This document shows, in pieces, positions 1 through 8,170 of a DNA stretch of 64,000 nt. Position numbers and translations under genes: made by a program. Below the pieces are notes generated by a model. It saw nothing but the letters and a program-made list of their open reading frames with translations, was not told the origin of the DNA and ran no database searches. How positions within the stretch are numbered: position 1 is the stretch's first letter; the number at the start of each line of letters is the position of its first letter. Source of the DNA: Sinohyriopsis cumingii (lineage: Eukaryota; Mollusca; Bivalvia; Unionida; Unionidae); NCBI GenBank assembly GCA_028554795.2, contig CM068838.1:129925428-129989427 (forward strand), written 5' to 3'.

Positions 1-299
1 TTTTTATTTTTCGTTTCTAACTTTCACCTTTCCGTTGCTATGTGTGACTATATTTTCCATCATTTATAGGTCTAGAGTCAACGTTAAGAACACACATGCG
101 AAATTCCGCCACGCTCGTTTTTTGTCGGATTTTTGCCAGAGAGAGAGAGAGAGGTGTACAACTCCGTTTCACTAAATGTACCATACAAATTTTGACAGGC
201 TATTGCATCTTGGTATCATTGGTAATGTGAACACTGTATTAAAATCCCGTGGAACGTTTACACCTAACCGTTACCAAGACCCATGATCTTGTAGGTTAC
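1..299. other. host flank left of the Polinton
   Basis: AT-rich DNA with a short (AG)n run near 140. No ORF, RNA gene or repeat boundary is recognisable before the target duplication at 300. Confidence 0.6.
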
Positions 300-305
300 T
301 TGGTG
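300..305. repeat. 6-bp target-site duplication, left copy (TTGGTG)
   Basis: TTGGTG lies directly before the first base of the inverted repeat and recurs directly after the last base, at 16928-16933. Six-base duplications are characteristic of Polinton integration. Confidence 0.95.
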
Positions 306-315
306 AGTAGTAAAG

Positions 316-540
316 GGGGCCACTATAGCCACAATGGAAATTAGCATTACAAGACCCCCCTGGGCCACTATAGCCTCAATGGAAATTTAACATGGAGAAA
401 AACCCTGGGCCACTATAGCCTCAAGGGAAATTTAACATGGAGAAAAGGCTTGGGCCACTCTAGCCTCAAGGGGATTGAACATGGGGAAAAAAGCATGGGC
501 AACTCTAGCGACAAGGGAAATTGAACATGGGGAATTGTAA
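316..540 (+). repeat. five 45-bp direct subrepeats inside the left TIR
   Basis: Units run 316-360, 361-405, 406-450, 451-495 and 496-540. Each begins TGGGCCACTATAGCC or a close variant and continues through TGGAAATTTAACATGG-like sequence. Copies diverge progressively inward. They may be binding sites for terminal or replication proteins; that role is inferred only from their place at the ends. Confidence 0.85.
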
Positions 541-590
541 CAGGGTCCAGACCTGATGGGTCTATGGAAAGGGAACAGGGGGAGAGGGAC

Positions 591-640
<50 letters not shown>

Positions 641-697
641 AAATAATAATTCGGGGGTAGGCAATTGAAAGTCATTCTCTTTTCGAGAAATAGGAGT

Positions 698-713
698 GGC
701 CCTGAAAAGGGCC
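698..713 (-). terminator. histone-type 3' stem-loop, unit 1 (in left TIR)
   Basis: Read on the minus strand the sequence is GGCCCTTTTCAGGGCC: a 6-bp stem with a TTTC loop. It fits the metazoan replication-dependent histone consensus GGYYCUUHUHARRRCC, with CAAA before and ACTCC after. It begins about 25 nt after the stop codon of the 738-1388 gene. A purine-rich element (CGAAAAGAGA, 676-685) follows 12 nt later, where a U7 snRNA target would sit. Confidence 0.8.
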
Positions 714-737
714 TTTGTGTTTCTTCTTCTTCTTCTT

Positions 738-1388
738 CTATTTCCTCCACTTCTTCCACCAAGATCTCACTTTTTCCATTATTCCTTTCTTCTTCTTCTT
801 CTTCTTCTTCTTCTTCTTCTTCTTCTTCTCCTCCTCTGTTATCCAGTCAGGATGACCCATGGCTCTGAACTTTTCCTGGACTTTGATCCAATTGTTGTTT
901 AGCCGCTCAAACTCTGCCTCTTTCTTTTTGTTTTCCTGATCTTTTCTTTCTTTATTCCATCTCTCTTTAATCTTCTTGACCTCTACCTCCATCACTTTTC
1001 TCATCAACTCCTCTCCTTTCTTCAGTCTGTCCAGACCTCTCTCCACAAAAGAGCACTCTGTCCCATGTGACATATTTTCAAGAAAGCACCTGACTTTGCT
1101 TGCATTGTCAAGTGCTTCCTTTAGGCTTCCCACTCTGACATAGGTGGGATTTATCATACCTCTCAAACTCTTTTCCTCCTCTTCTATCATTCCTGCTATC
1201 ACTTCTTTTGCTACGTTTAGGCATTTAGCGTAGTACAGGTATTCTGCTATCTTCCATTCTTTTTCTAGTCTCTCCACTACATAGATACCATCCATTATCC
1301 AATAGTATATATGTACCAAGTTGTTAAACAACTGACTTGCAACCACCATCTTCGTTTTTATCATTCCGTAGAATGGTTCGAACATCAA
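738..1388 (-). CDS. left-arm unit 1: lysine-rich coiled-coil protein, 216 aa
   Basis: No known family recognised. The first half is helix-prone with several Tyr and Trp residues; residues about 120-180 are a charged coiled-coil region rich in Glu, Lys and Arg. It is followed by a run of 16 lysines encoded by a TTC/GAA-type microsatellite and a basic Trp-containing tail (KVRSWWKKWRK). ATG is chosen at 1388; a second ATG follows at once. A minus-strand TATAAG lies at 1401-1406 and the shared promoter motif at 1411-1438. The gene ends just before a histone-type stem-loop. It is the outermost of three similarly organised cassettes. The poly-Lys tract could vary in length between copies or be a sequencing artefact. 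Function unknown. Confidence 0.6.
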   Translation of the reverse strand: MMFEPFYGMIKTKMVVASQLFNNLVHIYYWIMDGIYVVERLEKEWKIAEYLYYAKCLNVAKEVIAGMIEEEEKSLRGMINPTYVRVGSLKEALDNASKVRCFLENMSHGTECSFVERGLDRLKKGEELMRKVMEVEVKKIKERWNKERKDQENKKKEAEFERLNNNWIKVQEKFRAMGHPDWITEEEKKKKKKKKKKKKKKGIMEKVRSWWKKWRK

Positions 1389-1400
1389 ACTTTGTGGGTT

Positions 1401-1506
1401 CTTATACTGAAAGCGCGGACGTGATGGAAAACATCCCCCTAAAACTTAAAATTGATATTACCTAGATCATCACTTAAAACGCGCGGCCGTGAAGGAAAAC
1501 ATCCCC
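1401..1506 (-). promoter_or_regulatory. cassette promoter region, unit 1
   Basis: On the plus strand it contains GCGCGGACGTGATGGAAAAC (from 1413) and a second copy, GCGCGGCCGTGAAGGAAAAC (1481-1500), about 65 bp apart. The intervening ATTGATATTACCTAGATCAT is shared with the unit 2 promoter. TATAAG at 1406-1401 on the minus strand lies about 15-20 nt before the ATG. Repetition of the motif before three genes argues for a transcription-factor site. Confidence 0.55.
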
Positions 1507-1671
1507 TACTTTTCTCATTTCATATAATATACTATCCACATAAGTTAAATCAGCAATAAACTAACCCCAAATCTACTATCCACACACACACACACACACA
1601 CACACGCAAAGCAATAAAATTAAACCCAAATTTATTATCCCCACAAACGTACTTGAGCGCTTACAAACAAA

Positions 1672-1707
<36 letters not shown>

Positions 1708-1786
1708 GAGTCAGTGTTTATATATACACTACTCTACCTACACACATTGGCAAATCGATGGTTATTTCTTTTCTAGAGCATTGTGT

Positions 1787-1802
1787 AGCCCTGAAAAGGG
1801 CT
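1787..1802 (-). terminator. histone-type 3' stem-loop, unit 2
   Basis: On the minus strand it reads AGCCCTTTTCAGGGCT: a 6-bp stem and TTTC loop, differing from the canonical form only in an A-U base pair at the stem base. AACA precedes it and ACACA follows. AGAAAAGAAA (1765-1774) is the downstream purine-rich element. It lies 30 nt after the stop codon of the 1832-2140 gene. Confidence 0.75.
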
Positions 1803-1831
1803 GTTTGTTTTAGAACTTCAGATGCACCTAT

Positions 1832-2140
1832 CTAATGCTGGCACCTTCCTGGTCTGGCACCACACACACATCTTCGACTCCAGTCTCTTTTTACTTTTTG
1901 TCTTGAGAGTGCAGAGGCGGGATGATTCGCTTCAGCACCCCAATCCTCTGTCTCTGGTATCTTGTAAGTCATCCTCTCTCCTATTTTCTTTTCCTCCTCT
2001 TCCCTCTCTCTTCTCTCCTCCTCTTCCTTCTTTATTCTTGCTTCTTCTACGATAGCCTCCGCGGACAGTTCATTTACTATGCGCCTGGCATATTCCAGGT
2101 GCATCTGGAGTTCTAGCAGTTTCACAATCCTTGTATTCAT
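1832..2140 (-). CDS. left-arm unit 2: charged helical protein, 102 aa
   Basis: No known family. Residues about 5-60 form a helix with a strongly charged Glu/Lys/Arg stretch (residues 34-55), then a short tail with several Cys and Arg residues (CVCGARPGRC). The ATG at 2140 lies 67 nt after the shared promoter motif (2207-2233). The stop is followed by a histone-type stem-loop. Its flanks are near duplicates of those of units 1 and 3, although the protein has diverged, so it is probably one member of a duplicated cassette family. Confidence 0.5.
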   Translation of the reverse strand: MNTRIVKLLELQMHLEYARRIVNELSAEAIVEEARIKKEEEERREREEEEKKIGERMTYKIPETEDWGAEANHPASALSRQKVKRDWSRRCVCGARPGRCQH

Positions 2141-2194
2141 TGTCTTACTGTTAACAGGTCGACGATGGGTAGCCCAACTGACGATTAGTTTTTA

Positions 2195-2292
2195 AGTTAT
2201 ACTAAAAGCGCGGACGTGAAGGAAAATATCCCCTAAGACACAAAATTGATATTACCTAGATCATAACCCAACAACGCGCGGACCTAAAAGAA
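2195..2292 (-). promoter_or_regulatory. cassette promoter region, unit 2
   Basis: Contains GCGCGGACGTGAAGGAAAAT (from 2208) and a more diverged second copy around 2275-2292, with the same 65-bp spacing and intervening block as unit 1. On the minus strand a TATAAC lies just downstream (about 2197-2202). Confidence 0.5.
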
Positions 2293-2623
2293 ACACTCAC
2301 TCACTTTTTTATACTACCCACCACTATTCTAAAAAATGTTCATTAATCACTTCAATATACTATCCACATACTCAAGGCAATCTAACCCTAAATCTACTCT
2401 CCCCACACGTCAAGCAGCAAAAAAAAAAAAACAAAAAAAAAAACAAAAAAAAAACTTGATCTTAATATACTATCCACACCAACGTACTTGAGCACTTACA
2501 AGCACACAATCATATACACAAACACAAACACTCACACTATAAAAGAGTCAGTGTTTATATACACACTACTCTACCTACACATATTGGCAGTTGGATTGTT
2601 ATTTCTTTTCTAGAGTATTGGGT

Positions 2624-2639
2624 AGCCCTGAAATCTTTG
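2624..2639 (-). terminator. decayed histone-type stem-loop, unit 3
   Basis: The 3' half (TTTCAGGGCTACCC on the minus strand) and the purine-rich element (2602-2611) are kept, but the 5' arm of the stem is altered, so it no longer pairs fully. It sits 18 nt after the stop of the 2657-2965 frame, the place the intact ones occupy. Confidence 0.5.
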
Positions 2640-2656
2640 TTTGCTATGGCAATCTT

Positions 2657-2965
2657 TTAGTTTCTAAGAATGCTACGTCCTCTCAGGATGGACTTTCTGG
2701 CGATAGGTCTGCTTCTTCGGAAAGAGAAGAAGAACTCTTTGGTGTCGATACGACAATCGACAAAGCCTTTGTCAGGTTCAGGTTGCTGCTGCTGCTGCTG
2801 CTGTTGCTGCTGTCTCTGAAGTCTGTACTTCTCTGTCCATTCTTCTTTCTCCCTGTTCACTTCTTCTCTGAAGAGCTCTTCGATCAGGTCTTCAGTGACC
2901 TTTAGCATTCTCACGTTCTCTATTTCTTCTGGCTTCGGTATCAGACTGTGTCTGACCCTATGCAA
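2657..2965 (-). CDS. left-arm unit 3: poly-Gln charged protein, start uncertain
   Basis: No known family. The frame encodes a charged helix (about residues 10-48) and a run of ten or more glutamines from a CAG-type repeat, then a basic tail. The frame has no ATG at 2965 (it opens with TTG); its first ATG is near 2908. An ATG in another frame lies at 2994-2996, so a frameshift near 2960 is possible. The shared promoter motif is at 3061-3087. Same layout as units 1 and 2: motif, repeat-bearing charged protein, stem-loop. The decayed stem-loop suggests this unit is losing function. Confidence 0.4.
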   Translation of the reverse strand: MHRVRHSLIPKPEEIENVRMLKVTEDLIEELFREEVNREKEEWTEKYRLQRQQQQQQQQQQPEPDKGFVDCRIDTKEFFFSFRRSRPIARKSILRGRSILRN

Positions 2966-3060
2966 ATTCGTTTAGCTTAGCTAGTTTGGAGCACATCTTC
3001 GTAGGAGGATGAGTCAACAATGGGTGGTTAGACTGGAGGCTACCCCGGTTCTTAAAGTCA

Positions 3061-3087
3061 AAGCGCGGACGTGAAGGAAAACATCCC
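3061..3087 (-). promoter_or_regulatory. cassette promoter motif, unit 3
   Basis: GCGCGGACGTGAAGGAAAAC followed by ATCCC, starting at 3063. It is identical to the core of the unit 2 motif. Only one copy is present here. Confidence 0.5.
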
Positions 3088-3216
3088 TCCACGGTTTTCG
3101 ATCCGCAACGTTTAATGAGTGTCATGAGAAAGATAGAGAGAAGTCAAAGTGCATGAATCAACATTCTTATAGTCAAACAAAAGACAAAGGCATTTTTTTT
3201 CCAAAACACAACATTT

Positions 3217-3222
3217 TTTATT
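3217..3222 (-). terminator. AATAAA polyadenylation signal for the core minus-strand genes
   Basis: TTTATT on the plus strand gives AATAAA on the minus strand, about 235 nt after the stop of the 3457-3939 gene, in a T-rich stretch (3190-3320) that holds no gene. Confidence 0.4.
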
Positions 3223-3456
3223 CAAAATCACTTAACACTAACCAACAACTCTAACATTTTTTAACAATAATCCAACAATATAACATCAAACATTTTTTTC
3301 AAATGACAAACATTTTTTCAATTTACACTCTACTTTAAACAGGGTTGGCAACGTTGTGAATGAAATTGTGATTTCCACTGTTGCAAGTCATTGAGTCATG
3401 GATGGACACTACGTTTCCTAGCTGAAGACAACAAAATAAGCATACTAGTCACAAAA

Positions 3457-3939
3457 TCATCGATTTACTTTCTCATCGTTTCTAGAAAAACCATGATCAA
3501 AATAAGTCACTAAATGTTCTTTTGCTGATAATAAGTGATCAATTTCGATCTCGACTTTCTCTTTGAATTTGTCAAAGAGGGCTTTGATGTAATGGATTTC
3601 TTGAGTCGTTAATGGAGGACAGAAATGTTCACGCAAGTCTTTATACCACCAACGTAACACGTCTTTTTTAAACAGACTCCAAGCTTCGTCCAGATATTCT
3701 TTGAATTTTTCTTCTTGACTGATGTTTTGACATTCATAGTAATCATGCTTCATCCATATCGTAACTGTGTCTGCCAGGTATGTAGCACAGTAGGAGACCA
3801 ATTGCTGTTCTTCTTCTGGACATCTCGACTTGATCATGATGTCCTTTTCGTCTTTGTCTTGGGATTCTCCTTCCACGGTCTCCTCACATTTCATTTCTAA
3901 AGTTTCTCCACTAGGCAAAGAGGGATAACAGTCTTCCAT
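3457..3939 (-). CDS. acidic hypothetical protein, 160 aa
   Basis: Family not recognised. The N-terminal 45 residues are acidic (many Glu and Asp); the rest is helical with aromatic residues (WW at about 98) and ends in a charged tail. The ATG lies 5 nt after the end of the major capsid gene stop, so it probably shares the capsid transcript. It lacks the Gly-Thr-His-Trp and catalytic Cys pattern expected of a maturation protease, so I do not call it that. Position suggests a late or virion-associated protein. Confidence 0.6.
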   Translation of the reverse strand: MEDCYPSLPSGETLEMKCEETVEGESQDKDEKDIMIKSRCPEEEQQLVSYCATYLADTVTIWMKHDYYECQNISQEEKFKEYLDEAWSLFKKDVLRWWYKDLREHFCPPLTTQEIHYIKALFDKFKEKVEIEIDHLLSAKEHLVTYFDHGFSRNDEKVNR

Positions 3940-3944
3940 GGCTT

Positions 3945-5270
3945 CTAATAGTCTAGAATGACTTCTCTCAAACTGTTGATTTCTATGGTATTGTCGAATT
4001 CTGCATACAGGAGGACGTTCACTGTGTGATCTGGAGGTGGATTTGCAAACTGAAGTTCCACACGAATCTGGCCCGATTTTATAGGGTGGAAATGTCCCTC
4101 ATCGCTGCCTTGGTCTGGAGTGAAATCAAAACCCCACAAAGCATAGCCTCCTGCATAATCGTCGTACGAAATACCGTGACTGGTGTTGGTTCCTAACTGT
4201 CCCGTGGCTTCGTACAGGGACAAGTACGATCTCAAATAATTCTTTGCGACACCAAAGTTGGGCTCAAAGGGTCGGGTACACAAGGTCTTGCCGTCGCGAC
4301 TGACTTCGATCTTGGACACATTGTAATGTTGAAACTCGAAAGGATTTTGATCGTGGGTTCCGTTGAAGGCTGAATTCCTGACGATACCAACAATCAAACG
4401 CTTGGGTAACTGTCCTTGGAACAGATGATCTTCGATCATAGATCGCTGTGCAGCGGGAATGGTGAACGTTTTCACTTCTACGCGTCGTATCGGATACTTG
4501 GCGGTCGTTCTGCTCAATGTCTGACTGACGTCGTTTCCCACTTTAGGTAACACTTCCACACGACGCACGTAAAGTCGGGCTTCTTGAATGATAGTTTTGT
4601 ATTCGTTGGCATGGGCCATCAAATGGAAAGCGGCACTGCTACGATTCAGTCTCAGACGGATATCCACCCCGTTCAGCAAATACTTTTCTTGTAACCACAT
4701 GTCCAAATGCAAACGATCCATCAGTTCTAAACTTCGCCCTTGCAGAATTTTCTTACGACGGTCGTTAAACCCCACATTGTGAGGATTGTCATCTTCTATC
4801 AGGACTGTGTCGCTAAACGTGCCTACACCTGCCGTGTCGGGTTTCCATACCACGCAAGCATCCAGATGAGTATTCTTGGTTTCTTTTCCGTACGTCAAGA
4901 GATTTTCCAAGTAGGCACGATATGGGTAAGTATCCATGCTGCTCCTGACCAGTTTGTTATTCAAGTACAAGTCCACTTCGCTGAACAAGGAATGCATGAA
5001 ATTGTTGACAGGAGCTACTCTAGCATCGCCTCCTGGATTGGTGTTGTCCTTTTTGATCACTTTCACTTTCAAATACAGGTAACTGCTATTCAGATCGATG
5101 TAATCTTCGGGTTGTCCTTTGATTTCAAACTCGATGGGAGCGGAATCCGTCAAAGAGGAGACGGGATGAAATTCCACCCATTGGGATTCTTGCATCGTCA
5201 TCATGGTAGGAGGCATGGCAAACAGATCCAGTTCCGACTTGGAACAAGCGCAAGACTCTCGGTGCATCAT
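3945..5270 (-). CDS. MCP: major capsid protein (double jelly-roll), 441 aa
   Basis: Recognised as the Polinton/adintovirus major capsid protein, which forms pseudo-hexameric capsomers from two jelly-roll domains. Family-like segments include QWVEFHPVSSLTDSAPIEF (residues about 30-48), the strand block DYIDLNSSYLYLKVKV, a FMHSLFSEVDLYLNNKLV segment near residue 95, and a beta-rich C-terminus with VELQFANPPPDHTVNVLLYA. Length is within the usual range. The frame is fully open, unlike penton and PolB. Start is the ATG pair at 5270/5267. A small basic-protein gene lies 15 nt upstream and an acidic gene 5 nt downstream, suggesting a late cluster. Confidence 0.9.
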   Translation of the reverse strand: MMHRESCACSKSELDLFAMPPTMMTMQESQWVEFHPVSSLTDSAPIEFEIKGQPEDYIDLNSSYLYLKVKVIKKDNTNPGGDARVAPVNNFMHSLFSEVDLYLNNKLVRSSMDTYPYRAYLENLLTYGKETKNTHLDACVVWKPDTAGVGTFSDTVLIEDDNPHNVGFNDRRKKILQGRSLELMDRLHLDMWLQEKYLLNGVDIRLRLNRSSAAFHLMAHANEYKTIIQEARLYVRRVEVLPKVGNDVSQTLSRTTAKYPIRRVEVKTFTIPAAQRSMIEDHLFQGQLPKRLIVGIVRNSAFNGTHDQNPFEFQHYNVSKIEVSRDGKTLCTRPFEPNFGVAKNYLRSYLSLYEATGQLGTNTSHGISYDDYAGGYALWGFDFTPDQGSDEGHFHPIKSGQIRVELQFANPPPDHTVNVLLYAEFDNTIEINSLREVILDY

Positions 5271-5285
5271 TTTTTTGTCTGTTTC

Positions 5286-5702
5286 TCAATAATCGAAAAC
5301 GTCTAAGTCTCGAACGGTTCTTCTTTTCTTTGCCTTTCTAGCTTGAAGTCTGGTGAAAGGGTGTTTTCTTCTTCGTCTCTTTCTGCCTTGTCCTTGCTGA
5401 ATGCCTGACTCGGTAGCGTGCAGGGCATTTATAGGTGTGTCTCGTCGGTCCAAAAGGTCTTTACCAGTTTGCAGCAAGACATTTTTGCCTGCCCTCAAGA
5501 AAGCTTCTTTAGAGTTTTGTTTGTCGATGATGACATTTTGGAGAAATTCTTTGCCTTGTGTCAGTGCCGCATCTTTCAAGGCGTGCAATCCGCGTGTCAC
5601 CATCGGTTTCAACACCGGGGCCACCGAACGAAAGGCTGATTTCAACATATCTCCTAAACCGTGTCCTCGCTGTCGAGCAACCCCTCGGTACACTGGATAC
5701 AT
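5286..5702 (-). CDS. small basic virion-type protein with GHGLG motif, 138 aa
   Basis: The N-terminus contains ARQRGHGLGDMLKSAF, a Gly-rich segment followed by an amphipathic helix, reminiscent of minor capsid or core proteins of adenovirus and adintovirus (protein VI / pX-like). The centre is helical; the C-terminus is highly basic (GRKRRRRKHPF near 105, ARKAKKRR near 122), fitting DNA or capsid binding. It sits between the penton-like and major capsid genes, where Polintons often carry such a gene. Assignment rests on composition and position, not a confirmed alignment. Confidence 0.6.
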   Translation of the reverse strand: MYPVYRGVARQRGHGLGDMLKSAFRSVAPVLKPMVTRGLHALKDAALTQGKEFLQNVIIDKQNSKEAFLRAGKNVLLQTGKDLLDRRDTPINALHATESGIQQGQGRKRRRRKHPFTRLQARKAKKRRTVRDLDVFDY

Positions 5703-5705
5703 GAC

Positions 5706-6637
5706 TTACGAGTCGTGAGAGAACCGTTTTCGAAAATGGAGTTTCACCGTGACTTTTCCTTTGGTGAATGAAATATTTTGTCCCAAATCTCCTTTTATAG
5801 CAATGTTGACCGTGTCCAAATAAGACTTGCTGACAGGCAAATAGTGAGGATGTACAAATTCGCGGTGGACGTGGTAAGTGTTTCCACCTTCTTCGTTAGT
5901 GGCCGTGGCAGAATCCACTTTGAAAGGAATGACACGTAGTAACGGTGCGGAGGTGTGTCCCACCACGTTGTACTCCACCACATCGGAGTACACAAACATC
6001 AAATTCAGTCCTTGGTTCAGTTCTACCGGGGCACGAAATAACTTGCTAAAAGACTCGTTGTCGTAAACGATTGGTAAATTCGTTTTTCTTGAGCATGGCC
6101 ATTCTCATGTCCATGTCTCCGCCCAACATGTCAAACAATTCAGGACAAAATAAAATGGACAGGATTTTACTCCCGTCAAATTTCATCAAGAAGCAACGAG
6201 CTGTTTTTGTATTCCATGGTGACACTTTTTTTGACACTCTCCAAAGCTTTCAGAAACACGACATTAAATCTGGAGGTTATGGTGCTCACCAAATGTTGAC
6301 CACTAAAATAATAGCCTGGAGGAATGAACAAGTGATAGGTGGTGTACTTTTGATTTTTTGTGCCAGGGGTTTTCTTGTCATATTTGCCATAGGTATCCAA
6401 GTACTGTTGCAATTGTTCGTCATGAACTTCTACATCAAAAAAATTTTGATTGGGAAGGACATTGAGGACTTGGGTCGGGTGAATGATTTCTACTAAAGCC
6501 ACTTCCCAATGGGCTTCGTGATCTAAGGGGATGGTCTGAGGTAATTTGGCCGTGTAACAGCACAACGTGTTCTTGGGAAATACTTCCATGGAACTGTCAC
6601 TGGGTAAGGTTAAGTAAAATTGGTTTTGGTGACTCAT
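5706..6637 (-). pseudogene. penton-like minor capsid protein, frameshifted
   Basis: The N-terminal frame (6637-6176) has LTLPSDSSMEVFPKNTLCCY and WEVALVEIIHP, typical of the Polinton minor capsid protein thought to form pentons. The C-terminal frame (ending 5706) has VYSDVVEYNVVG and PLLRVIPFK, also typical. The middle part reads in a third frame (6237-6046). Two frame changes are therefore needed, near 6180 and near 6075-6110. Either the gene is dead or indels were introduced in sequencing. It lies directly upstream of the basic protein gene and ends 4 nt before its ATG. Confidence 0.8.
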
Positions 6638-6717
6638 AATTCCAGAGTTCTGTGGCTGTCCGAGGGGTTGCTGGACGTCAGAGGCGTGTCTCCGCTCAAA
6701 ATGGGGTTGTTGTTGGA

Positions 6718-7038
6718 CTAGTGGCTGCCACTGGCACTGGACGCAAGGTTTCCGTGGTTCCCGTTCGAGGTGAATTTCAGGGAGGGATTAGGAAGCAGGT
6801 AACCGATGCAACTGCTCAATAAAATGGTCCACAATTGTTTGTCTCCTTGTTGCAAACTCAAATTGGCAATGGCTGCCCCGATGACACAATACACCACGAA
6901 GATTTGGCAGAAAAAGACGATTTGCGTTTTAGGCACACGTTCTCCGCACCACACCCACAAGGGTTGTTTTTGTAAATCTTGCACAGAGGAACTGGGTGAA
7001 GGAGTGGTCGACGTAGCTGCGTCTGTGTGAAAGGGCAT
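6718..7038 (-). CDS. conserved small membrane protein, 106 aa
   Basis: Two hydrophobic segments are visible: IVFFCQIFVVYCVIGAAIA (about residues 41-59) and LWTILLSSCIGYLLP (about 70-84), the latter followed by NPSLK. The N-terminus is Ser/Thr/Pro-rich. Small two-pass proteins ending in a GYLLPNP-like segment occur in many animal Polintons as I recall them, but no function is established that I know of. The ATG at 7038 is preferred over an in-frame GTG at 7047, which overlaps the integrase stop codon. Confidence 0.65.
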   Translation of the reverse strand: MPFHTDAATSTTPSPSSSVQDLQKQPLWVWCGERVPKTQIVFFCQIFVVYCVIGAAIANLSLQQGDKQLWTILLSSCIGYLLPNPSLKFTSNGNHGNLASSASGSH

Positions 7039-7043
7039 GATGG

Positions 7044-8153
7044 TCACTTCTTTTTATAGTCGATGACTTGCGAAGCGTCGATCCAAGAATCGAAACTGGG
7101 TGGATATCCTTTCCAACGTACTTTGACTTCTTTGACACGTCGTTTGCCTACTTTACGGGTTCTGCGTTCGAGAATGCGTTCGATGTCGTACACGTCGTCT
7201 TCATTTTTGGTGACACGTTGTAACTCGGGCAAATAAAACGTTCCTTTGAGCACTTCTCCGTTCATGTCTTCCAATTTATAGACGGCAGGATGACGGCCAT
7301 GCACTCGTCCAGTGACACGAGACAATTCGGTCGTCCAGTTAGGTAAGTAACCTTTGTCGAAAGTGCGTTTGGTTTTGCCAATGCGCACCCAATCTCCTAC
7401 GGTCAACTCTCCACTTTTCTTGGGGACAGCCCTCGTCGGGGACGTCAAAAACAGGCGCTCAAACACCAACACTTCGTTGTCGGGAGTCACTTCTTGCGGG
7501 GCACGTCCGATGCTTCGATGGTAAGATTGGTTGTACGCTTGCACCAGGTGCGGTAAGATGTCGATGTACTTCAGAGTGTGGTGATGCGTAAAATATTTCC
7601 ACATGCGTTCTTTCAAAGTGCGTTGAAAACGTTCCACGATGCTGGCTTTGGTTTCGGGATTCTCGGTGGTAAAAAAATGAATGTCACGTTTCTTTAATTC
7701 TTTTTGGAAAGCTTGGTTCAGAAATTCGGTACCTTTGTCCGTTTGCGATCGAAGAGGGTGACGACCACTTTGTTTCAACACTCGTTGCAGGGCTCGCACT
7801 AACTCGCTGCTCGATTTGGAAGTCAAGGGCACGACCCAGGCAAATTTGGAAAAGACGTCGATGACACAAAACAAATATTTGTAGCCACGATTGTAACTGG
7901 CCAAATGAGAGACATCGGCTAAATCGGCTTGCCATTGATGATCCATGCCTTCCACTCGGGTGCGACTTCTGGTAAACTTGCGTCGGATGGGTTTGTGTAA
8001 AGTGTAGGTAGCTTGTTCTTGTAACCATCGTTGCACTTGAGGTAAACGGAGACTTTTCAATCGAGTTTTGGCAGCACGATACAATTTTTGAACTCCTGCG
8101 TAACCTGCAGGATGAGAGGGATCGTACTAAATGCTGGCTAAGACTTTTTCCAT
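7044..8153 (-). pseudogene. INT: retroviral-type integrase with chromodomain, early in-frame stop
   Basis: Catalyses insertion of the element into the host chromosome. Counting from the ATG at 8084, the rve core carries D54 (WQADLAD), D116 (SQTDKGTEF) and E151 (IVERFQRT), the DDE triad. The C-terminal ~50 residues are a chromodomain (VYDIERILERR ... VRWKGYPPSFDSWIDAS), which should bind histone marks and steer integration. The family-like N-terminal region (YDPSHPAGYAGVQKLYRA) lies upstream of 8084, in frame with an ATG at 8153, but is cut off by TAG at 8127-8129. A product from 8084 would keep catalytic and chromo domains but lack part of the N-terminal zinc-binding region. Next to the two-pass membrane protein gene. 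Confidence 0.85.
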
Positions 8154-8170
8154 TTTTTTGTGTTTGTGTG

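Larger units (their letters stand above)
306..717 (+). repeat. left terminal inverted repeat of the Polinton
   Basis: It matches the reverse complement of 16479-16927. It holds five 45-bp direct subrepeats, a unique block (541-594), a (CA)n microsatellite (about 594-631), and a conserved inner block with the TTTCAATTGCC motif, a purine-rich element and a histone-type stem-loop at 698-713. Length differs from the right repeat mostly because of the microsatellite. Confidence 0.95.

Noticed and set aside
413..762. Minus-strand frames with Val-Cys repeats in the TIR
   Set aside because: They are read-through of the (CA)n microsatellite and of non-coding subrepeats; the same occurs in the right TIR at 16521-16820.
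3457..3939. Candidate maturation protease
   Set aside because: Size and place would suit, but no His-Gln-Cys catalytic pattern is visible.
4740..5306. 188-codon plus-strand frame over the capsid gene
   Set aside because: It is antisense to the clearly coding major capsid gene, without recognisable domain or promoter.
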